Assembly: GCF_016785085.1 (NCBI RefSeq)
Contig: NZ_JAENHO010000018.1
Span: 124,001-188,000, forward strand
Direction: 5' to 3'
DNA from: Paractinoplanes lichenicola
GTDB taxonomy: Bacteria; Actinomycetota; Actinomycetes; Mycobacteriales; Micromonosporaceae
Length of the DNA stretch: 64,000 nucleotides
Shown piece by piece: positions 44,064 to 52,923 of this stretch; the first letter of the stretch is position 1, and each line of letters opens with the position of its first letter. A program made the translations under genes and the position numbers. The notes beneath the pieces were generated by a model. That model saw only the letters and a list, made by a program, of their open reading frames with translations, had not been told where the DNA came from and made no database searches.

Positions 44064-44915
44064 GTGAGCCGCCGTTACGAGGTAGGCCCTGAGCAGAGCT
44101 CTCGTCTCCCGCCGTCGGCTTCTGTCGCTGCTGGCGTTGATCTTCGGGGGGTGGGGGAGCGGCATTGGCGGCTGCTCGGGTTGCTGGCGGAGCACGGTGT
44201 GCTCGACACCTGGCAGGTCGCTGAGTTGATGTTCAGGAGTCGGCCGTCGGCGGTGCGGCACCTGCGGGTTCGCATACAGGCAGGTCTGGTGTGGCGGTTC
44301 GTCCATGACAACGACTCGACGCATATGGCGCACTATGAGGTCAGCGCAACTGGTGTGCGGCTGCTGGCGGGACGGTTGCATAGTGCGGGGTTGGCGGTGC
44401 CGGTGGCGTTGGGTCGTGAGCATCGCGATCAGTTCGAGGTTAACGAGTTTCTAGTTGGCCTGACCCGGGCTGCTCGGGCGTCGGCGGGTTCGGCGTGGCT
44501 GTACGGGTGGCGGCGGGGTGAGGACGTCACGGTGTGGCTCTTCCGGTTGGGTATCAGTGGGGTCCAGCCGGGTGCGGCGGGTGTATGGCTGCAGGACGGG
44601 CGGGCGTTGCGGTTCCTGCTGCATGTCGACGAAGACCACGTCCGCGCCGGCGCAGAGACCTCAGCGCCGCGGCCGGTTGACGCATTGAGCGGCTACCGTG
44701 CGGCGTCGGGGGTTCCGGCGGGTTGCGTGTTGCTGTTGTGCCCCACCGACCTGCGGGAGCAGCAGGCGCACGAGGACCTAGCCGCTGATTCGCTGCCTGT
44801 CCCGGTCGCCACCACCTCGATAGACCGGTGGGCGAAGGCGCCGGACCCGTCAGGACCGATCTGGACCGTCACCGGTCAATCCCGGCGGCGGCTGATCGAC
44901 GTCGCTTCCTCCTGA
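44064..44915 (+). CDS. Replication-relaxation family protein (first copy)
   Basis: A 283-residue protein with an N-terminal winged-helix: GERHWRLLGLLAEHGVLDTW, QVAELMFRSRPSAVRHLRVR, GLVWRFVHDNDSTHMAHYEVS, followed by REHRDQFEVNEFLVGLTRAA. This order is that of the replication-relaxation family on actinomycete plasmids and integrative elements, thought to act in DNA relaxation or mobilisation control. GTG 44064 has GGAGG six bases upstream, better than TTG 44007. A paralogue follows at 45117; the two share LLAEHGVL-type text but differ widely otherwise. Confidence 0.8.
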   Translation: MSRRYEVGPEQSSRLPPSASVAAGVDLRGVGERHWRLLGLLAEHGVLDTWQVAELMFRSRPSAVRHLRVRIQAGLVWRFVHDNDSTHMAHYEVSATGVRLLAGRLHSAGLAVPVALGREHRDQFEVNEFLVGLTRAARASAGSAWLYGWRRGEDVTVWLFRLGISGVQPGAAGVWLQDGRALRFLLHVDEDHVRAGAETSAPRPVDALSGYRAASGVPAGCVLLLCPTDLREQQAHEDLAADSLPVPVATTSIDRWAKAPDPSGPIWTVTGQSRRRLIDVASS

Positions 44916-45116
44916 CCGATGGCGTACCGGTTCCAGCCGGTTCGTAGTGGCACCGTGAGTGACAGGACTGACCGATCACGAGGCAGTTCGGTGCGGCAGC
45001 CCGCTCGGCTGTCGGTCCGGCGGTCGGTGCGGGTGTCCGGCTTGATCCGGACCCCTAAACCGACCCCCGCCTCCACCCAACACCGCAGCTCACGCCTGCT
45101 CTGAGGAGTGCTGCTG

Positions 45117-46067
45117 ATGTCGCTACAGACCCTCTCTATGGGGGTCTCCCGATGGGGAAAGGAACCACACCTATCTACTGCTCTCGAAAGGACCCTGCGT
45201 ATGGAGGAAGACCTCCTCGCGATTCAAGCTCATCTCACCGATCGTGACCATGTCCTGCTCGGCTGGCTGGCCGAGCACGGCGTGCTCACCTCGTTCCAGA
45301 TCGCCCACGCGTTGTATCCCTCGCTGGACTTCGCTCAACGGCGACTACGAGCGCTGTGTCAGACCAAGAAGGTGCTGGGCCGGTTCCGGCCGTTCCGGGC
45401 CGAGGGCGGCACCTTCCCGTACCACTACGTGCTCAGCCAGAAAGGCACCGACGTCGTCGCGGCTCAGCGCGGCGACCCGGTACCGCGCCGAGACCAGGCC
45501 CGGCAACGGCGCTGGCACCTGACCAGCCGGGCGAACCTGCCCCACCTGCTGGGCGTGAACGGGTTCTTCACCGATCTCGCCGGCTACGCCCGTACCCACC
45601 CCGAAGCTGCGTTGGAACGGTGGTGGCCGGCGGCCCGCTTCACCACGATGGGCGGCTTCGCCGAGCCCGGCGACCCACCCACCCTGCTGATCCGCATCCC
45701 GAAGGTACGCCCCGACGGGCACGGCATCTTCACCGAGCGCGAACGACGAGTCCCGTTCTACCTAGAGCACGACACCGGCACCGAACCCCTGCCGGTCCTG
45801 GTCGACAAACTCGACGCCTACGAAGACCTCGCCGTGGCGACCGGGCGGGTGTACCCGGTCCTGTTCTGGCTGCACTCGAGCCTGCGTGAACGGCATCTGC
45901 ATCAACGGCTGACCGACGCACGCATCCGCCATCCCGTCGCTACCGCTGCCCGCGACCGGGCAGCCAGGATGAACCCGGCCGAAGCGATCTGGTGGCTGCA
46001 CGGCCGCCCTGGACCACTGCAACGACTCACCCAGCTGCCCGCGTCCGCGCCCGCGGCCGCGGATTAA
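45117..46067 (+). CDS. Replication-relaxation family protein (second copy)
   Basis: A 316-residue paralogue: DRDHVLLGWLAEHGVLTSFQ, IAHALYPSLDFAQRRLRALC, YVLSQKGTDVVAAQRGD, then HLLGVNGFFTDLAGYART, YLEHDTGTEPLPVLVDKLDA and GRVYPVLFWLHSSLRERHLH. The YLEHDTGTE region followed by a Lys is the best conserved part of this family and looks like a nuclease-type core, which the first copy lacks in recognisable form. ATG 45117 has GAGGAG eight bases upstream. It is coupled by TAATG to a 52-codon ORF. Confidence 0.83.
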   Translation: MSLQTLSMGVSRWGKEPHLSTALERTLRMEEDLLAIQAHLTDRDHVLLGWLAEHGVLTSFQIAHALYPSLDFAQRRLRALCQTKKVLGRFRPFRAEGGTFPYHYVLSQKGTDVVAAQRGDPVPRRDQARQRRWHLTSRANLPHLLGVNGFFTDLAGYARTHPEAALERWWPAARFTTMGGFAEPGDPPTLLIRIPKVRPDGHGIFTERERRVPFYLEHDTGTEPLPVLVDKLDAYEDLAVATGRVYPVLFWLHSSLRERHLHQRLTDARIRHPVATAARDRAARMNPAEAIWWLHGRPGPLQRLTQLPASAPAAAD

Positions 46068-46225
46068 TGAGCGACCCGTACAACGCGACGTGGCGGCAGA
46101 AGGGCGACGGGCCCAACCCGTCCATCCAATCGGAAAGGCGGCCACCCAACAGGCAGCCAACCACCGGATCCGACAGAGCCCAACACCGCCTGACAGAGCC
46201 CACTGACAGAACGCGAACCACCTGA
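46067..46225 (+). CDS. 52-residue basic ORF coupled to the relaxation gene
   Basis: Reads MSDPYNATWRQKGDGPNPSI and goes on rich in Arg, Pro, Thr. Its ATG shares a base with the previous stop (TAATG), the typical coupling arrangement, but it has no ribosome site of its own and no recognised family. Confidence 0.4.
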   Translation: MSDPYNATWRQKGDGPNPSIQSERRPPNRQPTTGSDRAQHRLTEPTDRTRTT

Positions 46226-46238
46226 CACAAACGATGCT

Positions 46239-46303
46239 CGGACGGAGATCCTCCGTCCGGGTACGGCAACCCGATGATCACCTCGACCCGGTCTCAAACC
46301 GGG
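46239..46303 (+). promoter_or_regulatory. Two consecutive hairpins ahead of small ORFs
   Basis: CGGACGGAG-ATC-CTCCGTCCG (46239-46259) is a perfect 9-bp stem; CCCGGT-CTCAA-ACCGGG (46287-46303) a perfect 6-bp stem. They lie between the 52-codon ORF and a leader-like ORF with a strong ribosome site at 46314. No T-run follows, so they may be a processing/attenuation structure rather than simple terminators. Confidence 0.45.
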
Positions 46304-46325
46304 CGAACCCGCGAAGGAGCAACAG

Positions 46326-46406
46326 ATGTCCATCATCCTGCGCCGTCGGCCCGCACCTGTTCGGCGAGGAGGGCGATGGCGCCACGCCGTCCCGAGAAGC
46401 GACTGA
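46326..46406 (+). CDS. 26-residue leader-like ORF
   Basis: AAGGAG (46314-46319) stands six bases before ATG 46326; the product reads MSIILRRRPAPVRRGGRWRH and ends PRSD. It overlaps the start of the 91-residue ORF at 46376 in another frame. Short, Arg-rich and preceded by hairpins, it looks like an attenuator leader peptide, but this is only a pattern. Confidence 0.35.
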   Translation: MSIILRRRPAPVRRGGRWRHAVPRSD

Positions 46407-46651
46407 CCCCGCAACCACCGACACCCGGCACCACCGGCGGCAACCACCGAGCCGGAAACCCGCACGCCGACACGCCAGGCCATTCCCATGCGCGAGGCAC
46501 CCTGCCGATGGCTAGACATTTGACCGACCCGGCGATCGAGGAGGAGATCCAGGCACTCGCAGCTGAAGCAGCACTTCCCACCCCAGATCAAGCCGCCCGC
46601 CTTGCCCGGCTCCTCCGGCTGCACCACCGTCAGCATCGAAACGCAGCCTGA
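46376..46651 (+). CDS. Small island protein, unknown function
   Basis: A 91-residue protein. GAGGAGG (46365-46371) stands four bases before ATG 46376. The first half is Pro/Thr/His-rich and probably disordered; the second half MARHLTDPAIEEEIQALAAE, then LPTPDQAARLARLLR, is a neat amphipathic helical pair and looks conserved. An inner ATG at 46508 would give only that half. Role unknown, possibly a small regulator of the relaxation genes upstream. Confidence 0.5.
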   Translation: MAPRRPEKRLTPQPPTPGTTGGNHRAGNPHADTPGHSHARGTLPMARHLTDPAIEEEIQALAAEAALPTPDQAARLARLLRLHHRQHRNAA

Positions 46652-46953
46652 CCGGATCTTGCCCGCGGGGTGACGCGCATGCGCATAGCACGTCGCCCCG
46701 TGGAACCGGGGTATCGGCCGGCGAACGACGGTGGGCGAGCCGGTGTGCGCGTCTAGATCTAGCTTCACCTCCCCACCAAGGGGACGGCAAAGCTGGTCTT
46801 CGCGATGGCCGCGGGCAGCGAGCCCGGAACAGAGCCTCGCCCCAACCTCTCGCGACGACGGTCATTGCCTGGCCGGCGGCTCGGCGACGGGAATTACTCA
46901 CCAATGCCGGAGCACCCTGGCTGGATGGAGGGCGCGAGTGGCTAGGCTCAAGC

Positions 46954-48624
46954 ATGCTCCCACACTATGCAAAATATGGCTTATGGATGGCTTTGGGAAT
47001 TGTGATTGGTTTAATCATGAGCCGAGCGGTCTCCTTGGATATGGTCAAATCAAAACTTGCTCTCAAAAACCTAGATAGCCTGCAAATCTGGCAGAAGATA
47101 GCTGTGACGCGTCGAATTCCGAAGGCAGCCAGAAGGTTTGCGCAAGATCGTGCCGCGTTGCTCTGGGTCTCTCGGATGCAGCAGCGAGAGATCGGCGCTC
47201 CGAGAAACGAGAAAATGGTTCTGCCGCCGGGTGAGAGCGTCGAGGTCCCGCTAATGTGGGTGACCGAGCTATATACGCCAACCTCCTTTGAGAACCTTCG
47301 GGCTGGGCTGTACCGACTCTTGCGTGCGGCGGACATTCGAGACATCGATTCTAAATTGTCGTCAATCGAAGCTTGCCGACGAGGGGGCGGTTACTGGTCG
47401 AACCTTGTCTGGCTTCAATCTCGTACCTCAACGAGGTTCAATCCCCAAGCTGTCAGAATGGATCTTCCAGATGGAATCGAAAGTATTCGTTTGGAAATCG
47501 CATCAGTCACCTCCTCAACTACCGCATTGGTGGGAAGCTTCACCTTTAACGATGACCGTAGCCGGGAGTTGAATGCAATAGTGAGTCGGCCGCCCGCCGG
47601 GGCTGTTGAGAGGAAGTCGGGACGCCAAGCATCATATATCTATGCCGATTCGGCACGGGTGAAGGAGGTCCAAGATTGGTTCCTGCAACTTCAGAATTTG
47701 GCAACAAAGTTCATTTCGAGCCGGATGCCCGGATCTTTGTCAAGACTATCCCGTTCGCCTCTTCCGGCGGTGACGATTATGGTGGCAAAGGACCTAGAGC
47801 CATGGCAGGAGCGCCCAGCTGGGCCATCGACCTATCTGGAAATCCTTGGCCTGACGAGTCTTGATGGATATTGGGAGAATAGTAAATTCCCCGGCCTCAG
47901 GCTCAATGATGCAAGGTCCACTTTTCACTTTGGTAAGCCTTTCGGGCGGCACCTAATGCTTGCTGTGAGACGAGAAGCATTAGTCGCGATGACTACGAAT
48001 CGCCATAGCTCTCATCTGGAAGACGCTGACTCTAGGGCTCGTGAATCACTTCACACTTTGGATGCCTATCTGATCGCGGGAACTTGCATACGATGGGCCG
48101 TGATCGAATGGTTAAGTTCTCTGGAGGCTGACCTGGCAGAGTTGCGAGACTTGATTGACAAGAATGCGAAGAACCGTTCAGGAAGGTGGCTCGAAGAACT
48201 AAGAGTGAGGCATATCAGAACTTCGCTGGATGGTCGCATCGTTGTGAAGGAATTAATTGATCGTGCCAACCTTAGGCGCATGAAATTCCCGATGGATACA
48301 GATTTCGTCAAAGTCCGGCCAGGCCATGAGGACGAAGGCTCGAATCTTTCTGACGCAATGATGACTCAAATCGAAGCTCGTGGAAAGCGAGTGGTGGAGT
48401 TCGAAGCCGACTTAGGTGAACTGCTTTCGACGAATGCAGATTTGGCGATGGCGGATCAGAATCTTAGGCTCGCGCGCAAGGTGAGTTTGCTAACAGTGGC
48501 GTCAGTCGTAGTCGCGGTGCTTTCCCTTCTGGTTGCGGTTGGCGCAATTATTGTGACCGTGAGACCGGATTTCATAGGGTCCGGCTCAACGCTTTCGCCA
48601 GGAAACGGGAGTGGTACGAAATGA
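46954..48624 (+). CDS. Large low-GC membrane protein of unknown function
   Basis: A 556-residue protein with hydrophobic segments at both ends: YGLWMALGIVIGLIMSRAVS (residues 7-26) and VASVVVAVLSLLVAVGAIIV (near 520-540). The ~490-residue middle is soluble-looking with GLTSLDGYWENSKFPGLRL and a helical stretch before the last membrane helix (IEARGKRVVEFEADLGELLS). Strong AT bias compared with neighbours. No family recognised. The two-ended anchoring with a cytoplasmic core resembles no known transporter; an envelope-associated sensor or effector is possible. It is flanked by gaps and stands alone. Confidence 0.65.
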   Translation: MLPHYAKYGLWMALGIVIGLIMSRAVSLDMVKSKLALKNLDSLQIWQKIAVTRRIPKAARRFAQDRAALLWVSRMQQREIGAPRNEKMVLPPGESVEVPLMWVTELYTPTSFENLRAGLYRLLRAADIRDIDSKLSSIEACRRGGGYWSNLVWLQSRTSTRFNPQAVRMDLPDGIESIRLEIASVTSSTTALVGSFTFNDDRSRELNAIVSRPPAGAVERKSGRQASYIYADSARVKEVQDWFLQLQNLATKFISSRMPGSLSRLSRSPLPAVTIMVAKDLEPWQERPAGPSTYLEILGLTSLDGYWENSKFPGLRLNDARSTFHFGKPFGRHLMLAVRREALVAMTTNRHSSHLEDADSRARESLHTLDAYLIAGTCIRWAVIEWLSSLEADLAELRDLIDKNAKNRSGRWLEELRVRHIRTSLDGRIVVKELIDRANLRRMKFPMDTDFVKVRPGHEDEGSNLSDAMMTQIEARGKRVVEFEADLGELLSTNADLAMADQNLRLARKVSLLTVASVVVAVLSLLVAVGAIIVTVRPDFIGSGSTLSPGNGSGTK

Positions 48625-49108
48625 GATTCTGATCGACGGATGGCAAACGACACCGGAACTCGTGAAGCAGCGATCGTGCCCGTAGATTGGTGCTAAATCT
48701 AGTACCTGCCGAACGCGCCATTCGAGCGCCCATAGATGTGAATGAAAACTGCTTTCGCCTTTAACGCGCGGAACTTCGGGGCCGCCAGCCACCGGGGAGC
48801 GGATACTTCGGCGGCGGCGCCGGCCAGGAACTGCCAAAGCTCATTGCGGCCGAGTACCAGATCCCACACAGTGATCTGGGCGGCACGGGAGATGTCTTCG
48901 AGGGCATGCTGCGAACAGCCCAGGTACAGAGAGCCTTTTTCAACGTGGCGAGGGCCTCGCTTGCCCGCACTGGGCAACGGCTTGGCACCCTCAGGACCGA
49001 TGGCAGTTTGAAAATTGCTCAACTCATTGATCAACGAGTAAGGGCGAGGTCCCGCGTTGCCCTCCGTCGTTACATCGTTGGCATGCGGGCGATGACGTCG
49101 AACGTGTG
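48625..49108. other. Degraded region with a possible gene remnant
   Basis: On the plus strand from about 48765 to 49130 a frame with GC-rich third positions reads ...QELPKLIAAEYQIPHSDLG, FEGMLRTAQVQRAFFNVARA and RTDGSLKIAQLIDQRVRAR before stopping. It has no start codon in the right place (TAA at 48762) and no recognised family. An overlapping minus-strand frame (48699-49112) has a start but weaker composition. Best read as the end of a lost gene. Confidence 0.35.
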
Positions 49109-49670
49109 TCAATGCTTGGTGCCGCGGTAGGCAGGGCCGTCCTCCTCGACCTCGGTGAACCGTAGAACGTCGAGTCCGTCGGACAGTGTGCGGGCGGCGG
49201 ATACGTCGAGGAAGACCTCGTCGGTACTACCGGCCCAAGAGTCACGTTCGCCGAAGAGGTTAACTCCTAGCCAAGGCACCCGGTCGCAGCCGAGTACGGA
49301 TCAGCCGCTACACGGGATAAAGATGGTCGGCGCCGACGTACGGCAGTGAATAGGCGGCGTAGATCAGATCCGCCGGCGGCAGGTCGCTGAGGGCACGCAG
49401 GTCGGTGACCTGGACCGTCAGCCATGCTGGATCTGACTCGTCAGTCGCGGCCAGGACTCGCTCGCGCGTGCCAGGCACACCGTCGGCGGCGTAAACCCGC
49501 CAGCCGGCACGCAGTAAGGCCCGGGTCTCGATTCCGGCGCCACAACCCAGATCGATGGCATCACGGCCGACCCCGTCGCCGGCCATCGCGATCAGCTCAG
49601 CGCACAACGGCCGGACCTCACGCTCCCGCTGACTGTCATTGTATTTCGCCCAGTGTTCCCCGCCGCGCAC
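49109..49670 (-). pseudogene. Broken class I SAM methyltransferase
   Basis: The N-terminal part (from about 49670) reads AKYNDSQREREVRPLCAELI, DAIDLGCGAGIETRALLRAG (SAM loop), WRVYAADGVPG and PADLIYAAYSLPYVGADH, then runs into a stop at 49308. The C-terminal part appears in another frame: GVNLFGERDSWAG, STDEVFLDVSAARTL, VEEDGPAYRGTKH. Around 49295-49320 the linking segment (usually a helix followed by RPGG) is damaged, so both a frame change and a small deletion are likely. Similar small-molecule methyltransferases end with this PA(Y/F)xGxKH pattern. Confidence 0.6.
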
Positions 49671-50582
49671 CGCTATCAGCCCATCCTTCGCTTGGTAAGC
49701 CGGTCTATCTTGCCCGGCACAGCGAGGTCGACTTTGAAGAGGGCGGTGTAAGCGCGAGCCCTCCGAGCGTCCACACAAACCCGAGTAGCCGCACTTAGGT
49801 TCTGAGTGACGGGGATAGCCCACCGCGTCGAGTACCACTTCAACCGCAGGTACGGTGAGAGCCGACGAGACGTCTTCCTGCTCCGGACCGGGACCGGCCT
49901 GGCAAAAATCTCGGCTGCGAGGGCGGTGCCGACGGTCGCGAGATGACCCACTACTTCGACGACTAGTCCGACGCCCGCAGGATGCTGAAACGAATGCTCG
50001 ACGCCGTCCCGCCACAGCTGTCGAACTGGGCGAAGATGTCACCGACGCGTCCAGGGAGCCGCTGAGCCTTCGCCGCGTAGAGACTTGCACGGCAACGCCG
50101 GCCCCATACCTCGGCGAGAACTCGGCATGTCACAGGTCTCCGCTAGCCTTCGTAGCGTCATGGATGAGATCGAATCAAGGCGCTCTGTCGTCTTCCACAG
50201 CACCGGTTCGGGCAAGACAGCCGCTTTCGCCAGGGCCCTGCGGGAGCAGATGCGAGGGCTTCACTCGCGCGGAAGGCGGAACAGCAGCTCGACGAGCTGC
50301 TTGACGTGGCCGCCGCCACGAGCCGCCTAGCTTTTTGCGCCGTCTAGATCGCGCATGTGTGCCCCAGTGCCAAGAATCTGTGCCGGTCCCGTCACCCGAT
50401 GGGCCTCCGATCGTTGCTTGATCGACCTGTGCCCTTGGTCCAACGGCACCGGAACTCAGCCCTGACGGGTCGGAGCGGACGGTCGGCGGATCTAGCTTGA
50501 GCGCGGTCGGCTCCAGGTTCAGTCGCCCGCCGGACGGCGAACCTCGGTAGGATGACTACTTCGGCGGAAGGAGCCGTACCAG
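49671..50582. other. Degraded interval between methyltransferase remnant and HipA-like gene
   Basis: No intact gene. The minus-strand frame upstream of the methyltransferase remnant stays open to 50090 but its text is Arg/Ser-rich chance sequence. One plus-strand piece at 50127-50347 is listed separately. The last 200 bp contain the promoter region of the HipA-like gene. Confidence 0.4.
50127..50347 (+). pseudogene. Short frameshifted ORF with a P-loop-like motif
   Basis: From ATG 50127: MSQVSASLRSVMDEIESRRS, then VVFHSTGSGKTAAFARALRE (a GSGKT-like stretch); the frame then degenerates, while the next frame gives AEQQLDELLDVAAATSRLAF up to TAG. The two halves together look like one small helical protein of about 70 residues broken near 50268. 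Family unknown; the GSGKT match may be accidental. Confidence 0.25.
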
Positions 50583-51314
50583 ATGGAGCCGGGCTACTAC
50601 GGAGTTGTGTCCGTGGACTCCGCCATAGGCATCGGCGTGACGGCGTCCAGCTGGTGCACGCTGGCGGGAGTCGTTAAGCAGGACACATCGGTTCCGTATA
50701 CCGTTGCCAATGAGTACATCTGCGGATCTTTAGGGCAAGCCGTCGGGTTGCCCGTTCCTCCCGGCACTATCGCAAAGCTCAACGACGACAGCTACGCGTA
50801 CGTTGCTCTCAAGTTTGGGATCAAAGGCGACTCCTTGCCTCCCGTTGACGCGGCGGCTATGGTCTTAGCCAAGCCGACTACTGCGGCTGGCATCGCAGTA
50901 TTTGACTGCTGGATTCTAAATTCCGACCGGCACAATGGAAATCTGGCGTTTTCTCCGGCAAGTGGAACCGTCAGCATGTTCGATCATGGTCATTCTCTCC
51001 TTGGCCCCAACGCTGGCAACGGTATCGCCCACTTGGATGGTCTGCGGGATCAGCCGTATTGGTACGGTTGCCTGCCTCCGGAACTTCAATATTCGACCCA
51101 TCTGCATCGTTGGGCCGAACGGATCTCGTCCGTCCACGACGACCTTTTAGCCGAGATTCCGCAGCGAGCGGCTGACCTTAGGCTTTGCTCGCCGCCGGAG
51201 GCGGCAAAGATCTCCGAGGTTTTGACTTTCCGCAAGAAGCGCCTCGCGGACTATCTTGACCAAAGCAAGGCGTCTTTTCCCAAAGTCAATGATTGGGGAG
51301 GGGGAGTCCTGTGA
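50583..51314 (+). CDS. HipA-like kinase-family protein
   Basis: A 243-residue protein related to the C-terminal kinase lobe of HipA. VANEYICGSLGQAVGLPVPPG fits the HipA fold; AGIAVFDCWILNSDRHNGNL holds the catalytic D115-R-H-N-x-N120 motif; VSMFDHGHSLLG supplies the metal-binding D134. It is about half the length of HipA (about 440) and lacks the N-terminal lobe portion that carries the usual HipA N-domain. HipA phosphorylates GltX; targets of these short proteins are not known. ATG 50583 follows GGAAGGAG. The downstream DUF3037 gene overlaps as GTGA, a pair seen together elsewhere. Moderately low GC. Confidence 0.8.
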   Translation: MEPGYYGVVSVDSAIGIGVTASSWCTLAGVVKQDTSVPYTVANEYICGSLGQAVGLPVPPGTIAKLNDDSYAYVALKFGIKGDSLPPVDAAAMVLAKPTTAAGIAVFDCWILNSDRHNGNLAFSPASGTVSMFDHGHSLLGPNAGNGIAHLDGLRDQPYWYGCLPPELQYSTHLHRWAERISSVHDDLLAEIPQRAADLRLCSPPEAAKISEVLTFRKKRLADYLDQSKASFPKVNDWGGGVL

Positions 51315-52096
51315 CAATCGAATGGATGCTTGCAAAATACATCCCGGACGTTCAGCGTAACGAACCGGTGAACGTAGGTGTCGTCCTTCGATACAACGAC
51401 GAGACACTGTGCAAGTTCGTCGGGGAAAATGCGGCCGGCAATATCGACGGACGGAAGACCGGCACCAGGTTCGCTTCGCCAGAGGCCTACAAGCTTTGGG
51501 TGAAGCACTGGAGATCTGCGATCAGGAATGCTCCAAGCTTCCAAAAGCTCAGCGAGAGTCGGCGAGGCGGTGACAATTATTACCTGGAGCCGGGTGGCCA
51601 ATTTATGATTGGCAATCCGGAGGCGGGTCCGAACGCCCTGCTGGCCGAACTCTTCGAGCTCCTCGTTGACAAAGACGACGCCGCGGCGCCCGACGTCTTG
51701 CAGCTAAGTGAACGAGCAATCCGAACTCTTCCGATGGCCAAAGAAATTCAACGAGACTCGGACATTCTCGTTCATCATGCCGGTGGAGAGGACGAGTTGC
51801 GATTCCATTATCGCTACGACAACGGTCGACCTCACCTGATGCAGAGGGTAAATCTGTCGCCCGATGCACGAACTTGGGACCGAGTACATTCTATGACTTG
51901 GTCATTCGAAAAGGTTGTTGCCGCTGAAGATCCTGAGCTAAAGGAGTCGCAGTGTATTGCTCTGGTGAAATATTCGTCGGAGGAGAGCGCTGGGCTGCAT
52001 CGCCAACTAGGGCAGCTGTCTCGGCTAGCTCAAGTTGTAAATGTCGGCGACGTTAGCTCGGCCCAAGCCGAGCTTCTTGTGTTGCTTGAGCACTAA
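51311..52096 (+). CDS. DUF3037-like protein paired with the HipA-like kinase
   Basis: A 261-residue soluble protein whose start IEWMLAKYIPDVQRNEPVNVGVV matches the DUF3037 opening (Y-x-PD-x2-R-x-E-x-VNVGVV). The middle has FELLVDKDDAAAPDVLQ and the end SQCIALVKYSSEESAGLHRQL. GTG 51311 overlaps the kinase stop and has GGGGAG eight bases upstream. The family is often next to HipA-like kinases, suggesting it regulates or is modified by the kinase; a toxin-antitoxin or abortive-infection role is inference. Confidence 0.75.
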   Translation: MTIEWMLAKYIPDVQRNEPVNVGVVLRYNDETLCKFVGENAAGNIDGRKTGTRFASPEAYKLWVKHWRSAIRNAPSFQKLSESRRGGDNYYLEPGGQFMIGNPEAGPNALLAELFELLVDKDDAAAPDVLQLSERAIRTLPMAKEIQRDSDILVHHAGGEDELRFHYRYDNGRPHLMQRVNLSPDARTWDRVHSMTWSFEKVVAAEDPELKESQCIALVKYSSEESAGLHRQLGQLSRLAQVVNVGDVSSAQAELLVLLEH

Positions 52097-52188
52097 GCTA
52101 GAACCGGTCGAGTGCCGAACGGTGCAATGAGCCATTTCCATCGTGACGGTGCAGGTCACGGAGGCCAGCGGTCCGATGTGGACGTGCG

Positions 52189-52249
52189 GCGAGGCTCCCG
52201 GTAAGAAAGCAGTCGACCAAAATCCGATGTCCCCAACCGGGAGCCTCGC
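52189..52249 (+). repeat. 14-bp inverted repeat just upstream of an IS transposase remnant
   Basis: GCGAGGCTCCCGGT (52189-52202) and ACCGGGAGCCTCGC (52236-52249) are exact complements 33 nt apart; the transposase GTG start at 52251 follows directly. This may be the IS left-end inverted repeat pairing with an internal copy, or a hairpin limiting transposase translation. Confidence 0.5.
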
Positions 52250-52250
52250 T

Positions 52251-52923
52251 GTGCTGTCTTACCCTGCCGCGATTCCGCTGCCCACCCGGACTCTGAACCA
52301 CCTCGCCGGCCTCATCCCGCCGTCGGCGCGACCAGCGCCGATCGCGTTGGCGGCGCCTCGACCCAGGACGCCAAGCCCTGCTCGCCTGGCCCATCTGCGA
52401 AACGGTGACATCTACACCCGCCTGGCCTGGGGTTTCGAGATCAGCGTGGCCACCGCCTGGCGCTACGTGCGCGAGGCCGTCGACCTGCTCGCCTCGGCCG
52501 CCGATGATCTGGCCACCGCGATGGGCCGGATCCGCGCACTGGCGTACGCCATCCTCGACGGCACGCTGATCCCGATCGATCGAGTCGCCGATCAACGACC
52601 TGACCGCCGCCCGTAGCCACGGCATCGTCGGCGCGTTGAGCAGCGCAAACGTGATGACCTTCGCGGACAAGGCATACCAGGGAGCCGGCGGTACCGTCCG
52701 GACGCCGTTCAAACGCCACCGCTACCGGCCAAAACTGTCTCGCAGGCAGAAGGCCGTCAACCGCTCACACGCCCGCATCCGAGCCCGCGGCGAACGCGCC
52801 AACGCCACCCTCAAGACCTGGAAGATCCTGGCGAAACTGCGCTGCTGGCCCCGCCGGGCGACCGCGATCGTGCAGGCCATCCTCGCCCTGCATCACGTCG
52901 AGGCGGACCGCTACCGAGGATGA
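52251..52923 (+). pseudogene. IS5-type transposase with internal deletion
   Basis: N-terminal part from GTG 52251: VLSYPAAIPLPTRTLNHLAG, HLRNGDIYTRLAWGFEISVA (helix-turn-helix), AYAILDGTLIPIDRVADQR. The C-terminal part, in another frame from about 52594, reads NDLTAARSHGIVGALSSANV, MTFADKAYQGAGGTVRTPFK, GERANATLKTWKILAKLRC and ends HVEADRYRG. About 45 codons, including a central DDE Asp region, are missing and the frame is shifted, so the enzyme is dead. Likely a non-autonomous relic whose right end abuts the DUF6919 remnant. Confidence 0.8.

Noticed and set aside
46261..46326. tRNA-like fold around 46261-46326
   Set aside because: GCGAACCCGC resembles a T-loop, but no acceptor stem, D-arm or anticodon arm of correct size could be drawn.
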